Below, piece after piece: positions 1 to 9,782 of a DNA stretch of 64,000 bases. Origin of the DNA: Cytophagaceae bacterium. Lineage in GTDB: Bacteria; Bacteroidota; Bacteroidia; Cytophagales; Spirosomataceae. The stretch covers positions 868,001 through 932,000 of the forward strand of contig JADKIR010000005.1 of assembly GCA_016722655.1 (NCBI GenBank), in the 5' to 3' direction. Under the pieces are notes generated by a model that was not told the origin of the DNA, did not search any database, and was given only the letters and a program-made list of their open reading frames with translations. A program made the translations under genes and the position numbers. Each line of letters opens with the position of its first letter. Position 1 is the first letter of the stretch.

Positions 1-1612
1 CATCAGAATAACAATATATAGTTTCTTTTTTATTTCTTACCCTAAATAGAGGAGTTTGCAAAATATATAAGTGCCCCTCTCTGACCACATCAGGGAAAAA
101 CTGCAAAAAGAAAGTCAACAATAACAGCCTGATATGAGAACCATCGACATCCGCATCTGTGGCAATGATAATTTGATTATATCGAAGGGTATCAATACCA
201 TTTTCAATATCCAAAGCATGTTGAAGAAGATTAAATTCTTCATTTTCATACACCACTTTTTTACTTAAACCATAGCAGTTAAGGGGTTTACCTCTTAAAC
301 TAAACACTGCCTGAGTTTCAGGACTTCGGGCTTTGGTGATCGAACCACTCGCCGAATCTCCTTCAGTGATAAAAAGCATTGTATCAAGCCTTCCTTCATA
401 CTTTTCATCTGTTAAGTGAAAGCGGCAATCTCTTAGTTTTTTATTATGCAAATTGGCTTTTTTTGCTCTTTCATTCGCAATTTTCTTTACACCGGCCAAT
501 TCTTTCCTTTCTCTTTCAGACTGTTCGATCCTTTTTTTCAATGCGTCTTTAACATCTGGATTCATATGAAGAAAATTATCCAGTTTTTCTTTCAGAAAAT
601 CATTTACAAATGTTCTGACAGTTGTGGCATTATCTTCTAAGGAAATATTGGTTGAACCCAGTTTTGTCTTGGTTTGGGACTCAAAAACGGGTTCCTGAAT
701 TCTTACTGAAACGGCCCCAATAACTGACTGCCGAATATCTTCAGGTGCATAATCTTTATTATAATGGTCCCTTATTGTTTTTACAATCGCTTCCTTGAAT
801 GCCGATAAGTGAGTACCTCCCTGCGTAGTATTCTGGCCATTGACAAAAGAATAATATTCTTCTCCGTATTGGTTACCATGGGTGATAGCCACCTCAATAT
901 CAGCACCTTTAAGATGAATTATATTGTACCTTAAACTAGCCTCGTCGGTTTTTCTTAAAAGTAAATCAAGTAAACCGTTTTGAGAAATATACTTTTTCTT
1001 GTTGAAATTTAAAGCTAACTGTGCGTTGAGATAGCAATAATTCCAAACCATGTTTTCGATATATTGTGGAATAAAATGGTAGTTTTTAAATACGCTGGCA
1101 TCAGGTATAAATTCAACATAAGTTCCGTTTTTTTCAGAAGTTATCTCAAGTCCGCTTTCTTCAATCAAAACTCCTTTTTCAAAAATAGCACTTTTAGCTT
1201 CGCCTTCTCTGTAAGAAATAACCTTAAAATAGCTTGAAAGTGCATTAACAGCCTTGGTCCCCACCCCATTTAATCCTACAGATTTCTGAAAAGCTTTGCT
1301 GTCGTATTTAGCACCGGTATTGATTTTTGACACCACATCTACGACTTTTCCAAGTGGAATTCCACGCCCAAAGTCTCTTACAGTTACTTTTCCTTCATCA
1401 ATTGTGATATCAATTGATTTTCCATGACCCATCGCAAATTCATCGATACAATTATCGACCACTTCTTTCAATAAAACATAAATGCCGTCATCAGGAGAGG
1501 AACCATCCCCTAATTTTCCGATATACATTCCGGGTCTTAAACGGATGTGCTCTTTCCAGTCAAGTGATTTAATACTGTCTTCGTCGTATAGAACTTTACT
1601 GTCCTCAGCCAT
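1..1612 (-). CDS. parE: DNA topoisomerase IV subunit B (ParE), 3' end cut by window edge
   Basis: ATPase subunit of topoisomerase IV, which decatenates replicated chromosomes together with ParC. Translating the minus strand from the ATG at 1612 gives an N-terminal GHKL ATPase domain with the LRPGMYIG and VVDNCIDEF motifs and the GVGTKAVNAL lid. A GyrB domain 2 transducer follows, then the TOPRIM domain with EGDSASG and the metal-binding DADVDGSHIR. The reading frame is open to base 1, so the last part of the TOPRIM domain and the C-terminus are missing. ParE is preferred over GyrB because the N-terminus (YDEDSIKSLDWKEHIRLRPG) resembles Bacteroidota ParE, and no GyrB-type insert is seen in the visible part. 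It is transcribed away from the polysaccharide export genes, with 158 bases between them. Confidence 0.9.
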   Translation of the reverse strand, partial: MAEDSKVLYDEDSIKSLDWKEHIRLRPGMYIGKLGDGSSPDDGIYVLLKEVVDNCIDEFAMGHGKSIDITIDEGKVTVRDFGRGIPLGKVVDVVSKINTGAKYDSKAFQKSVGLNGVGTKAVNALSSYFKVISYREGEAKSAIFEKGVLIEESGLEITSEKNGTYVEFIPDASVFKNYHFIPQYIENMVWNYCYLNAQLALNFNKKKYISQNGLLDLLLRKTDEASLRYNIIHLKGADIEVAITHGNQYGEEYYSFVNGQNTTQGGTHLSAFKEAIVKTIRDHYNKDYAPEDIRQSVIGAVSVRIQEPVFESQTKTKLGSTNISLEDNATTVRTFVNDFLKEKLDNFLHMNPDVKDALKKRIEQSERERKELAGVKKIANERAKKANLHNKKLRDCRFHLTDEKYEGRLDTMLFITEGDSASGSITKARSPETQAVFSLRGKPLNCYGLSKKVVYENEEFNLLQHALDIENGIDTLRYNQIIIATDADVDGSHIRLLLLTFFLQFFPDVVREGHLYILQTPLFRVRNKKETIYCYSD

Positions 1613-1719
1613 TTTTACTTATTGAAATTTGTAATTCAGAAAAAAAATAATTTACTTTGCAATAAAAAGTACTTTTAAAAATAAAGACTTTTAAATTTAA
1701 TTTACCGAAATTCTTCTGT

Positions 1720-1727
1720 TAATTTTG
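1720..1727 (+). promoter_or_regulatory. Possible -7 element upstream of the SLBB export gene
   Basis: TAATTTTG matches the Bacteroidota -7 consensus TAnnTTTG, 43 bases before the ATG at 1771. The upstream element is weak: TTTA at 1696-1699, spacing 20. No other good candidate was seen in the 158-base gap after parE. Confidence 0.3.
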
Positions 1728-1770
1728 TCAGGTAAAAACGGCAAAACAGATAGTAAAACTTATTTGCAAA

Positions 1771-4272
1771 ATGAAATTTCCCAAATTTAGGAAGACAATT
1801 CGAATACCGAAAATTCTGGTTTTAATAATTACGATAATTGCTACAAATATTGTAGTTATGGGTCAAACCCAAACTCAAAACAACCCAATTCCAACAACAA
1901 ACACTCCAACAACCAAAAATACACAGGAAAAACAGGCAACAAATAACAGGACAACCCCAATTAACAGGACTCCAACCAATGCCACTACCAATACCAGAGA
2001 TATTACAATGGAACCTGCAGATTTGCAGGCTATAGAGTTGGAAGAACAGACAAGATTAGACCGGGAAGCCGAACTGGCAAAAGATTTGGCAAAATCAAAA
2101 ATTATTAAACGCACTTTTGGAAGCTCGGTTTTTTCAAATTCAAAATTTGATGCCTCGGCAAATGTAAACGTTGCCACACCTAATAATTATGTTTTGGGAC
2201 CGGGCGATAAGTTGAACCTTGATATTTATGGTTATTCCCAGGCAAATCAAACTGCTACAGTTAATACAGATGGCTTCATTGTTCTTCAAAAAGCTGGAAT
2301 TGTAAATGTGGCCGGCTTAAATATTGATGAAGCAGAGAAAAAAATAAAAAATGCACTATCAAAAATCTATTTAGGCTTAAATGGAGGTAATGGCTATCCG
2401 GCCAATACATTTCTTAAATTATCTCTTACAGGCTACAGATCAATCAAAATTAAAATAACAGGTGAAGTTATTGCACCAGGAACTTATACGGTAACTAGTT
2501 TTACAAGTATGCTCAATGCCCTTTATGCTTGTGGCGGACCTAATGAAATAGGGACTTACCGAGAAATAAAATTAATTCGTAATAACCGTGTTGTAAGTAC
2601 TTTAGATTTATATGATGTTTTCACAAAAGGCTTTTCAAAAGGTGATATGCTTTTAAAAGAACAAGACAATATTCAGGTAGGACCATATGTATCGAGAGTA
2701 GCAGTTGAAGGCTATATGAAGCGTTCCGGGCTATTTGAAGTATTACCACATGAAAATTTAAGTCAATTAATGAACTATGCTGGGGGATTTAACCAATATG
2801 CATATTCTGATAGAATTAAAATTTATAGAAATACACCCACTGAAAGGAAAATTCTTGATGTAAAATCAGATGAATTTAATAAAACTGCAATTCAATCAGG
2901 TGATTCACTAGTTGTTGGAAAAATACTTGACAGATTTGAAAACATAGTTTCCATTTCTGGTGCAGTTTTCAGACCCGGAGAATATTCATTAGATAATAAC
3001 AAAACACTAACCAGTCTGATAAAGTCAGCAGAAGGACTTAAAGAAGAATCTTTACAAGGGAGAATCAATATCATTAGAACAAATGACGATCTTTCTATTC
3101 AAAATATATCTGTTAATTTAGCAGAAATCAATTCTGGAAGAGTTTCTGATATTTTCTTAAAAAGACTTGATGAGGTTTTTGTCCCTAGTATTTTTGAATT
3201 GACAGAGACATCTTTTGTTAAAATTCAAGGTGCTATTAACAATCCCTTAGCTAGTGAGGGTGTGCAGGTTCCGTTTGTAAAAAATATGACTATCCAAGAC
3301 CTAATTGTAAAAGTTGGGGGCCTAACAGAAGCTGCTTCTTTATCAAAAGTTGAGGTTGTTAGGAGGAAGAGAAATGTGGATCCAAAACAAATTGATGCTC
3401 AAATATCTGATATCATTGAATTTGAAATTCAATCTGATCTTTTAGTAGATAATAAAAAAGAAACATTTTATTTGTTACCATTTGATGAAGTATTTATCAG
3501 AACCTCACCCAATTATGAAAAACAGAATTTTGTAATACTTAAAGGTGAGATTATTTTCCCTGGAAAATATGGAATTAAATATAAAGACGAAAAAATTTCA
3601 GATTTAATTAACCGGGCTGGAGGATTAAGCCCGCAATCCTATATAAAAGGTGCTACCTTAGTTCGGAAAACTCTTTTGAGTGATTATGAAAAGAACCAGA
3701 GAGATGATGTACTTTCAAGTCTTAATCTTAATAATACTAAGATAAAATCTACTACTGAAAAAGCTCCTGAAGAAATTGAAGAAACTTTTACTGCTGAAGA
3801 AGAAGTTCTTGACAATCAAATAATCGAATCTGTAGGTATTGATCTGGAGAAAATCCTGAAAAATCCGGGCTCTGCCGAAGACCTTATTTTACAGGACGGG
3901 GACATTATCAATATTCCTAAAAGGCTTCAAACAATTAGAATTGAAGGAGAAGTTTTATATCCTACTACCGTAAAATTTATCTCTGGATTAAAGTTTATTG
4001 ATTACATTTCGAGATCTGGAGGATTTACAAAGAAGTCTGCAAGAGCAAGAGCTTTTGTAATATATCCAAACGGCTCTGTTTACCGAACCCGTAAGTTTCT
4101 ATTTGTAAGAATTTTCCCAAAAATTGAACCCGGAAGCGAAATTGTTGTACCAGGAAGAACTGAAAATACTGCTGCTCAATTTTCTAATATGTCTAGTTTA
4201 GTAACTACATTAAGCTTTACTCTAACATCTATAGTTTCAATTTTTTCATTATTAAAATTGAATGGAAATTAA
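1771..4272 (+). CDS. SLBB-domain outer-membrane polysaccharide export protein (Wza/KpsD type)
   Basis: Predicted outer-membrane polysaccharide export (OPX) protein that forms the exit channel for a capsule or exopolysaccharide. The N-terminus (about residues 1-32) is basic then hydrophobic and reads as a signal peptide. It is followed by a low-complexity Asn/Thr/Pro/Gln stretch (32-78). The Poly_export domain starts at YVLGPGDKLNLDIYGY (about 140). Several SLBB repeats follow, visible as recurring xxGxVxxPGxY segments (ITGEVIAPGTYTV, ISGAVFRPGEYSL, LKGEIIFPGKYGI, IEGEVLYPTTVKF). A hydrophobic helix lies near the C-terminus (about 810-828). At 833 residues it is longer than Wza or KpsD, as is usual for Bacteroidota members. 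It overlaps the next gene by 11 bases and heads an export operon. No lipobox cysteine is seen. Confidence 0.9.
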   Translation: MKFPKFRKTIRIPKILVLIITIIATNIVVMGQTQTQNNPIPTTNTPTTKNTQEKQATNNRTTPINRTPTNATTNTRDITMEPADLQAIELEEQTRLDREAELAKDLAKSKIIKRTFGSSVFSNSKFDASANVNVATPNNYVLGPGDKLNLDIYGYSQANQTATVNTDGFIVLQKAGIVNVAGLNIDEAEKKIKNALSKIYLGLNGGNGYPANTFLKLSLTGYRSIKIKITGEVIAPGTYTVTSFTSMLNALYACGGPNEIGTYREIKLIRNNRVVSTLDLYDVFTKGFSKGDMLLKEQDNIQVGPYVSRVAVEGYMKRSGLFEVLPHENLSQLMNYAGGFNQYAYSDRIKIYRNTPTERKILDVKSDEFNKTAIQSGDSLVVGKILDRFENIVSISGAVFRPGEYSLDNNKTLTSLIKSAEGLKEESLQGRINIIRTNDDLSIQNISVNLAEINSGRVSDIFLKRLDEVFVPSIFELTETSFVKIQGAINNPLASEGVQVPFVKNMTIQDLIVKVGGLTEAASLSKVEVVRRKRNVDPKQIDAQISDIIEFEIQSDLLVDNKKETFYLLPFDEVFIRTSPNYEKQNFVILKGEIIFPGKYGIKYKDEKISDLINRAGGLSPQSYIKGATLVRKTLLSDYEKNQRDDVLSSLNLNNTKIKSTTEKAPEEIEETFTAEEEVLDNQIIESVGIDLEKILKNPGSAEDLILQDGDIINIPKRLQTIRIEGEVLYPTTVKFISGLKFIDYISRSGGFTKKSARARAFVIYPNGSVYRTRKFLFVRIFPKIEPGSEIVVPGRTENTAAQFSNMSSLVTTLSFTLTSIVSIFSLLKLNGN

Positions 4273-5368
4273 AAAAATGAATAATTCTGAAATTAAAAGT
4301 GAACAAGTCTCAACGAGAGAATTTATCAAATCTATTTTTAAATTTTTCAATTTTCTGGGTCAAAATTGGCAAATATTATTAATTGCATTATTATTAGGAA
4401 CAGGTTACGATACTTTTAAAAACACTACAACTTCTAATGATAAGGAATATACAGGTCAAATAGTCTTCCATCTTGAATTAGATGGAAGTTCGGGCCAAAA
4501 TCAGCTCACAGGTCTGGCAAATACCTTTGGTATAGGAGGAGGACAGTCGCAAGGAGGGGATATACTTGCTTCTTCAAATTTTGGAGCAATTGTTACTTCT
4601 GTTAATGTTTTCCAAAATGCTTTCATGAGAGAAGTTAAAATGGGAGATAGAAAGGACTTATTTATTAATATATTTGTTGACAGTAGCGATATAAAAAGAA
4701 ATGAATGGGCAGGAAACTTTTTCTCAGGCCCTTCTGCTTACTCAACATATAAATTCTCCAAAAAATCCATATATGATTTTACTCCTTATGAAAACCAAAT
4801 CATTGGGGATGTATATACCAAATTAAATTTTGCGACAGAATTAGTTCCAAAAGAAAATTCCAGTTTATTTGTTCTCGTTGGGAAAACTACCCACGAAAGA
4901 CTGACAAAACTTTGGTTGGAAACACTTATGCTCGCTACAGAGGATTTCTATAAAGAAATGAAAACCAAGAAGACTAGACAACTCCTTGAAATACAATCAA
5001 GTAGACTTGACAGCCTCTCCTACTTAATGAGAAATAATGATAAGAAAATTGCCAGGTTGACATTTGATTTACCTAACGTCGTAGATCCAACGGGACCTAT
5101 GAAACAACAGCAATTGACCAGAGATAATAATTATCTTTCAAATCAATATTATACTCAATTAGCAAACGTCGAAAACTTAAATAGACTTCTTTTTGAAAGA
5201 ACCCCAATTTTTACAATTTTAGAGCCTGTCAGGTTGCCGTTAACCATTTATTCAAAAGCTGGTATAAGTACTCGCATCAATGGATTAATTGCCTTATTTT
5301 CAATGATAATTGTTTTATCTTTAAGAAAATCCTATCTTGAAATAATGCGTGATAATCAAATTCAGTAA
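4262..5368 (+). CDS. Wzz/KpsE-like polysaccharide co-polymerase
   Basis: Inner-membrane chain-length or co-polymerase protein that links an inner-membrane exporter to the outer-membrane SLBB channel. Two membrane segments bracket a large periplasmic region, at about residues 36-50 (QILLIALLLGTGY) and near the C-terminus (about 336-353). Just before the second helix is a proline-containing stretch (LEPVRLPLTIYSKAG) typical of the Wzz family. A helical region around residues 235-300 is probably coiled. The size (368 aa) is close to KpsE. The start at 4262 overlaps the upstream gene by 11 bases; a second in-frame ATG at 4277 is also possible. The position between the SLBB protein and Wzm/Wzt supports an ABC-dependent, KpsD-KpsE-like assembly. 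Family assignment rests on topology and context. Confidence 0.75.
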   Translation: MEIKKMNNSEIKSEQVSTREFIKSIFKFFNFLGQNWQILLIALLLGTGYDTFKNTTTSNDKEYTGQIVFHLELDGSSGQNQLTGLANTFGIGGGQSQGGDILASSNFGAIVTSVNVFQNAFMREVKMGDRKDLFINIFVDSSDIKRNEWAGNFFSGPSAYSTYKFSKKSIYDFTPYENQIIGDVYTKLNFATELVPKENSSLFVLVGKTTHERLTKLWLETLMLATEDFYKEMKTKKTRQLLEIQSSRLDSLSYLMRNNDKKIARLTFDLPNVVDPTGPMKQQQLTRDNNYLSNQYYTQLANVENLNRLLFERTPIFTILEPVRLPLTIYSKAGISTRINGLIALFSMIIVLSLRKSYLEIMRDNQIQ

Positions 5369-5371
5369 TTT

Positions 5372-6214
5372 ATGATCTCCAAAGAGCGAATAATAACCGC
5401 AAATAAATCCACTTTAGACTACATCCGGGACATTTGGCAATCCAAAGAATTGCTTTGGATTCTTGCCAAAAGGGATATTTTGGTTAAGTATAAACAAACA
5501 ATTCTTGGTGTTGGCTGGAGTGTTTTCCGTCCATTAATTACCACCATAGTCATGGCGTTTGCGTTTGGGAAAATCGGTTCATTAGATACCGATAATACAA
5601 TTCCTTTTACGCTGGTAGTAGCTCCGGGTGTTATCGTCTGGTTGTTTTTCTCCCAATCATTGCTGAATATGAGTATGAGTATTGTGATGAATTCCAATCT
5701 TGTCACCAAAGTATTTTTTCCGAGATTAATAATACCCCTATCGACAGTTTTTCTTGGATTAGTTGATGTAGTAATTTCATTGGGCTTGTTCATATTTTTG
5801 TGCTTTTATTTTCAATTTGTTCCTGATTGGAAAATATTATTAGTACCGGTATTTGTTTTGCTTACTTTCTTCGCAACATTTGGAATTGGATTGATTACTG
5901 CAGTTCTTAATGTAAAATTCAGAGATATTGGTCAAATTATCCCTTTTATTATACAATTTGGATTCTTTATTTCCCCAGTTGGTTATCTCACATCAAGTGC
6001 AGCTTCAAAATTTTCAAATCCCTGGGCCTTCAAGATATTTTTATTAAACCCTGTTACAGGTTGCATTGACGCTATGCGTTGGGCCATGTTGGGTGATTTT
6101 GCACCATTTAATTGGGCTTCATTTATACCTTTATTAATATTTATAGTAATTACCTTTTTTATGTCTTTCAGATTTTTCAGAAAGCATGAAAATTCTTTTG
6201 TCGATTATATCTGA
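5372..6214 (+). CDS. wzm: ABC-2 type polysaccharide exporter permease (Wzm)
   Basis: Membrane subunit of an ABC exporter moving lipid-linked polysaccharide across the inner membrane. The 280-residue product starts with a cytosolic stretch ending in ILAKRDILVKYKQTILGVGWSVFRPL, the N-terminal signature of ABC-2/Wzm permeases. About six hydrophobic segments follow, ending in a short basic/aromatic tail (RFFRKHENSF). It lies 3 bases after the co-polymerase gene and immediately before the ATPase gene, as is normal for Wzm-Wzt pairs. The assignment as polysaccharide exporter rather than another ABC-2 system comes from the N-terminal motif and the flanking genes. Confidence 0.9.
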   Translation: MISKERIITANKSTLDYIRDIWQSKELLWILAKRDILVKYKQTILGVGWSVFRPLITTIVMAFAFGKIGSLDTDNTIPFTLVVAPGVIVWLFFSQSLLNMSMSIVMNSNLVTKVFFPRLIIPLSTVFLGLVDVVISLGLFIFLCFYFQFVPDWKILLVPVFVLLTFFATFGIGLITAVLNVKFRDIGQIIPFIIQFGFFISPVGYLTSSAASKFSNPWAFKIFLLNPVTGCIDAMRWAMLGDFAPFNWASFIPLLIFIVITFFMSFRFFRKHENSFVDYI

Positions 6215-6218
6215 AAAT

Positions 6219-7466
6219 ATGTCAAATACGGTTTTACATATCGAAAATGTCTCAAAAAGATACATTTTAAATCAAAAAGGTAGCTCAAACGATGATCTTC
6301 GTGACACAATTACCCGTATGACTAGCAAAGTCCTGAAACCTTCACAATCAAAAATAGACAAAGAAGAGTTTTGGGCCTTGAGAGATATCAACATGGAAGT
6401 CAAACAAGGTGACAGACTAGGGCTTGTAGGTGCAAATGGTGCGGGAAAGTCGACGCTTTTAAAAGTATTGAGCCAAATTACCCAACCAACATCAGGTATT
6501 GTAAAAGTAAAGGGCCGGATGGCCAGTTTACTGGAAGTAGGTACAGGATTCCACCCAGAACTCACAGGACGTGAAAATATTTTTCTGAACGGTGCAATAT
6601 TAGGAATGCAAAAATCAGAAATTATCAAACATTTTGACGCTATTGTTGATTTTGCAGGGATTGCCAAGTTTATTGACACCCCTGTAAAACGCTATTCTTC
6701 GGGCATGTATGTTAGACTTGGTTTTGCTATTGCCGCACATCTAGAGCCGGAAATTCTGGTAGTTGATGAGGTTCTTGCAGTGGGAGATGCTGACTTTCAG
6801 AAAAAAAGTATTGGTAAAATGAGAGATGTTTCCAATAGTGGAAGAACACTTATTTTTGTTAGCCATAACCTTACTGCTGTTCAAGGACTTTGCAACAAAG
6901 GAGCATACCTTAGAAGTGGAGAATTGATTAAATATGGAAAGATTGACGAGGTAGTCAATGAATACGTGAAAAATGTTTCAAAATTTCAACTGACTCAAAA
7001 CTGGAATGACATCGACACCGCTCCGGGAAACGAATCTATAAGAATAAAAAGTATTAACTTGATTCCTAAAAATGATCTATTGCAGGATAATTTTGATACC
7101 AGAACTGCATTTGAAATAAGTTTTGAATATTGGAATTTAGTTCCCAATTCAGAGCTCAACGTCAGTATATTCCTATATGCGATGACCGGAGAATGTATTT
7201 TTAATGTAGGTGATGAAGCAAAAGTTTATCAAAAAGGAATAATTAAATCTTCCTGCCAAATCCCTGGAGATTTCCTCAATGATGGCTCTTATTATATTTC
7301 CATTATGATTGTGAGAGACCGTATTGCCCCAGTTTATTTCTTTGAAGATGCCCTGGCTTTTGATATTTTAGATTACAGAGATGGCACTGACTGGTATGGC
7401 AAATGGCCAGGTTCAATCAGACCAAAAATGATTGTTGTAAATTCGATTCAAAAAGAGTTATTATAA
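6219..7466 (+). CDS. wzt: ABC exporter ATP-binding protein with C-terminal sugar-binding domain (Wzt)
   Basis: ATPase partner of the permease just upstream. Numbering from the ATG at 6219: Walker A GANGAGKST at 71-79, signature YSSGM at 159-163, Walker B ILVVDE at 179-184, and a switch histidine in FVSHNL. The roughly 150 residues after the nucleotide-binding domain form a beta-rich region ending near the C-terminus, as in Wzt proteins that bind the O-antigen or capsule terminus. The frame is open upstream to an ATG at 6186, but the 6219 start avoids overlap with the permease stop at 6212-6214 and begins with the usual MSNxVxxIENVSKRY. Total length is 415 residues. Confidence 0.9.
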   Translation: MSNTVLHIENVSKRYILNQKGSSNDDLRDTITRMTSKVLKPSQSKIDKEEFWALRDINMEVKQGDRLGLVGANGAGKSTLLKVLSQITQPTSGIVKVKGRMASLLEVGTGFHPELTGRENIFLNGAILGMQKSEIIKHFDAIVDFAGIAKFIDTPVKRYSSGMYVRLGFAIAAHLEPEILVVDEVLAVGDADFQKKSIGKMRDVSNSGRTLIFVSHNLTAVQGLCNKGAYLRSGELIKYGKIDEVVNEYVKNVSKFQLTQNWNDIDTAPGNESIRIKSINLIPKNDLLQDNFDTRTAFEISFEYWNLVPNSELNVSIFLYAMTGECIFNVGDEAKVYQKGIIKSSCQIPGDFLNDGSYYISIMIVRDRIAPVYFFEDALAFDILDYRDGTDWYGKWPGSIRPKMIVVNSIQKELL

Positions 7467-7474
7467 TTTTCAAA

Positions 7475-8578
7475 GTGGGAAAAACCATAAATAATACCAG
7501 GATAAACGTTACCAAATCTTTTTTACCTCCAAAAGAAGAATACGATGTGTTATTGGATGAAATCTGGGGTTCAAAAATATTGACTAACAATGGTCCTTTA
7601 TCTGTCAGACTTGAAAATGAAATAAAAACATTTATTGAAAATGAAAATTTTCTTTTTGTAAGTAATGGCACTATTGCGATTCAGCTCGCATTAAAAGCAA
7701 TGGAACTTAAGGGTGAAATCATTACAACACCTTTTTCTTATTGTGCCACAACCAATGTAATTATTTGGGAAAATCTTACGCCTGTATTTGTAGATATTAA
7801 TCCCTCAGATCTCAATATCAATGCTGATTTGATTGAGGAAAAAATAACTCCAAAAACCTCAGCTATTTTGGCTACGCACGTATATGGTAACCCATGTAAT
7901 GTTGAAAAAATTGAGCAAATAGCAAAAAAACATAATCTGAAAGTAATCTATGATGCAGCACATGCTTTTGGGGTAAAATACAAAGGCAAATCTCTGATTA
8001 CATTTGGAGATGTATCTACCTGTAGTTTTCATTCGACCAAAGTATTCCATACCATTGAAGGGGGTAGTGTGGTATGCCAGGAAAAAGAACTTTTCGATAA
8101 GATAAAGCTAATACGTAGCTTTGGTCATGTTCTGGATAATTATTATGCTGCTGGGATTAATGGAAAAAACTCCGAATTTCATGCCGCCATGGGAATTTGT
8201 AATTTAAAACATTTGCCTGAAATAATAGAAGGTAGAAAAAGAGTATTTTCTGAATATGATAAACAGTTGAATTTCGAAAAAATCGAAAAAGTAACTGAAA
8301 AATCTCAACATCTTGAATATAACTACGCCTATTATCCTCTAGTTTTTGAATCAGAAAATATCACATTAGAGATTATAAAAAGACTAAACGAAGAGAATAT
8401 TTATCCGCGGAGATATTTTTTCCCATCTTTAAATGAGCTGGATTTTTTAGAAAGCACCCAAAGCTGCCCGATAAGTGAAAGTATCTCAAAAAGAGTTTTG
8501 TCTTTACCTTTATATCCTGATTTGGAATCAGAAATAGTTTCGAAAATTTGTAAAATAATAAATTCGGTTGTCAAATAA
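7475..8578 (+). CDS. DegT/DnrJ/EryC1 family sugar aminotransferase
   Basis: PLP-dependent enzyme that transfers an amino group, usually from glutamate, to a 3- or 4-keto nucleotide sugar. Visible are the glycine-rich SNGTIAIQLAL cofactor region, AAHAFG, and the Schiff-base lysine in SFHSTKVFHTIEGG, a motif string typical of dTDP-4-amino-4,6-dideoxyglucose or Qui3N/Qui4N synthases. The start is uncertain. An ATG at 7403 would overlap wzt by 64 bases. I prefer the GTG at 7475, which follows the wzt stop by 8 bases and gives a normal 367-residue protein (MGKTINNTRINVTKSFLPP). It overlaps the next gene by 11 bases. The substrate cannot be read from sequence; no matching dehydratase lies next to it. 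Confidence 0.85.
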   Translation: MGKTINNTRINVTKSFLPPKEEYDVLLDEIWGSKILTNNGPLSVRLENEIKTFIENENFLFVSNGTIAIQLALKAMELKGEIITTPFSYCATTNVIIWENLTPVFVDINPSDLNINADLIEEKITPKTSAILATHVYGNPCNVEKIEQIAKKHNLKVIYDAAHAFGVKYKGKSLITFGDVSTCSFHSTKVFHTIEGGSVVCQEKELFDKIKLIRSFGHVLDNYYAAGINGKNSEFHAAMGICNLKHLPEIIEGRKRVFSEYDKQLNFEKIEKVTEKSQHLEYNYAYYPLVFESENITLEIIKRLNEENIYPRRYFFPSLNELDFLESTQSCPISESISKRVLSLPLYPDLESEIVSKICKIINSVVK

Positions 8579-9704
8579 ACGTCCAAATATTCTCTTTGTA
8601 AGTCACGATGTCAACAGAGCCGGTGCTCAACTTTTTCTGTTAAATGTCATGAATGACCTAAAATCAAAAGGTTATGGTGTGGTCTTACTCGCAATTGACG
8701 TTTGGGGAACTTTGAAGAGTGAATTTGAAAGCAATTTCCCAACATTTTATCTTAACAAACCGGAACATATCAATAATTGGAGCATTTTAAAAAGGAAAAA
8801 GCACCAGAATGCAATAGATGAATTAGCATCAAAATTTCAATTTGATTTAATTTATGTCAACACCATTGCATCTGTTGGGATTTTGGAAAAACTAAAAAAT
8901 ACTTTTGCAAAACCCATAATCAGTCATATTCACGAACTCAGTTATTCTATTGCACAGTTTGGTCAGCCAGATTCTTTAGAAAATCTATTTACTTTTTCAG
9001 ACAAGGTTATTGCTTGTTCTCAGGCAGTTGCTGATAACCTTTTGCAATATAAAAAATCAGATAATTTAACTGTAATTCATTCATTTGTAGATAATAAGGA
9101 TATAATTGACCGTCAAGCAAGATGCAATAATAATTATATCAAAGAAAAATATGGATTAAACGAATCATTCCTGATTGGAGCCTGCGGAAATGCGGACTGG
9201 CGAAAAGCGACAGACATATTTGTTTTAATTGCAACTTCTGCTCTTAAACATCCAGACTGGAAATTTGTCTGGATAGGTATTAAGAAAGACAATGAATACT
9301 TTTCTCAACTTGCCTACGATGCCGAAAGACTGGGAATTTCAGAAAAAATTATATGGATAGAGCCCACCCCCGATGCGGTAGAAATTATAAATCAATTAGA
9401 TGTATTTTTGGTTTCTTCGCGTGAAGATCCTTTTCCTTTGGTAGTACTTGAAGCCGCTCTTTGTGAAAAACCAATTGCCGGTTTTAAAAATACAGGTGGT
9501 GCCGACGAATTTATAGAAAACGACTGTGGCTACAGAGCTGATTATCTCAACATTAACCAAATGATTGAAAATTTGGAAAAATTGTATCAAAATCCGGTTG
9601 ATAGGAAATTATTTGGTAAAAATGCCAGAAAAAAAGTGTTGGAACTTTATAGTTTTGAAAACTCAATCATAAAACTGGAAAAAGTATTTGAAGAAATTCT
9701 TTAG
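8568..9704 (+). CDS. Glycosyltransferase family 4
   Basis: Retaining GT-B glycosyltransferase predicted to add a sugar during assembly of the exported polysaccharide. The N-terminus ILFVSHDVNRAGAQLFLLNV holds the acceptor-side glycine/Rossmann motif. The C-terminal half has the EX7E-type donor-binding stretch in SREDPFPLVVLEAALCEKPIAGF. The only start that keeps the N-terminal motif is a TTG at 8568, which overlaps the preceding stop by 11 bases and suggests translational coupling; the next internal ATG is too late. Length is 378 residues, normal for GT4. It is the last gene of the export operon. Confidence 0.85.
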   Translation: MSNKRPNILFVSHDVNRAGAQLFLLNVMNDLKSKGYGVVLLAIDVWGTLKSEFESNFPTFYLNKPEHINNWSILKRKKHQNAIDELASKFQFDLIYVNTIASVGILEKLKNTFAKPIISHIHELSYSIAQFGQPDSLENLFTFSDKVIACSQAVADNLLQYKKSDNLTVIHSFVDNKDIIDRQARCNNNYIKEKYGLNESFLIGACGNADWRKATDIFVLIATSALKHPDWKFVWIGIKKDNEYFSQLAYDAERLGISEKIIWIEPTPDAVEIINQLDVFLVSSREDPFPLVVLEAALCEKPIAGFKNTGGADEFIENDCGYRADYLNINQMIENLEKLYQNPVDRKLFGKNARKKVLELYSFENSIIKLEKVFEEIL

Positions 9705-9782
9705 TTTTGAATCTAAAATTTTATTTATTCCAATTTTTTATAAAATAAATAGGTGAATAGGTAGTTATAAAAATAAAAACTC

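Noticed and set aside
446..640. Plus-strand reading frame of 64 codons
   Set aside because: It lies antisense inside parE, whose motifs are clear in the minus-strand frame; no RBS or motif of its own.
1875..2177. Minus-strand frame of 100 codons rich in Val/Leu
   Set aside because: It is the complement of the Asn/Thr-rich, low-complexity N-terminal part of the SLBB gene; such repeats give long false frames.
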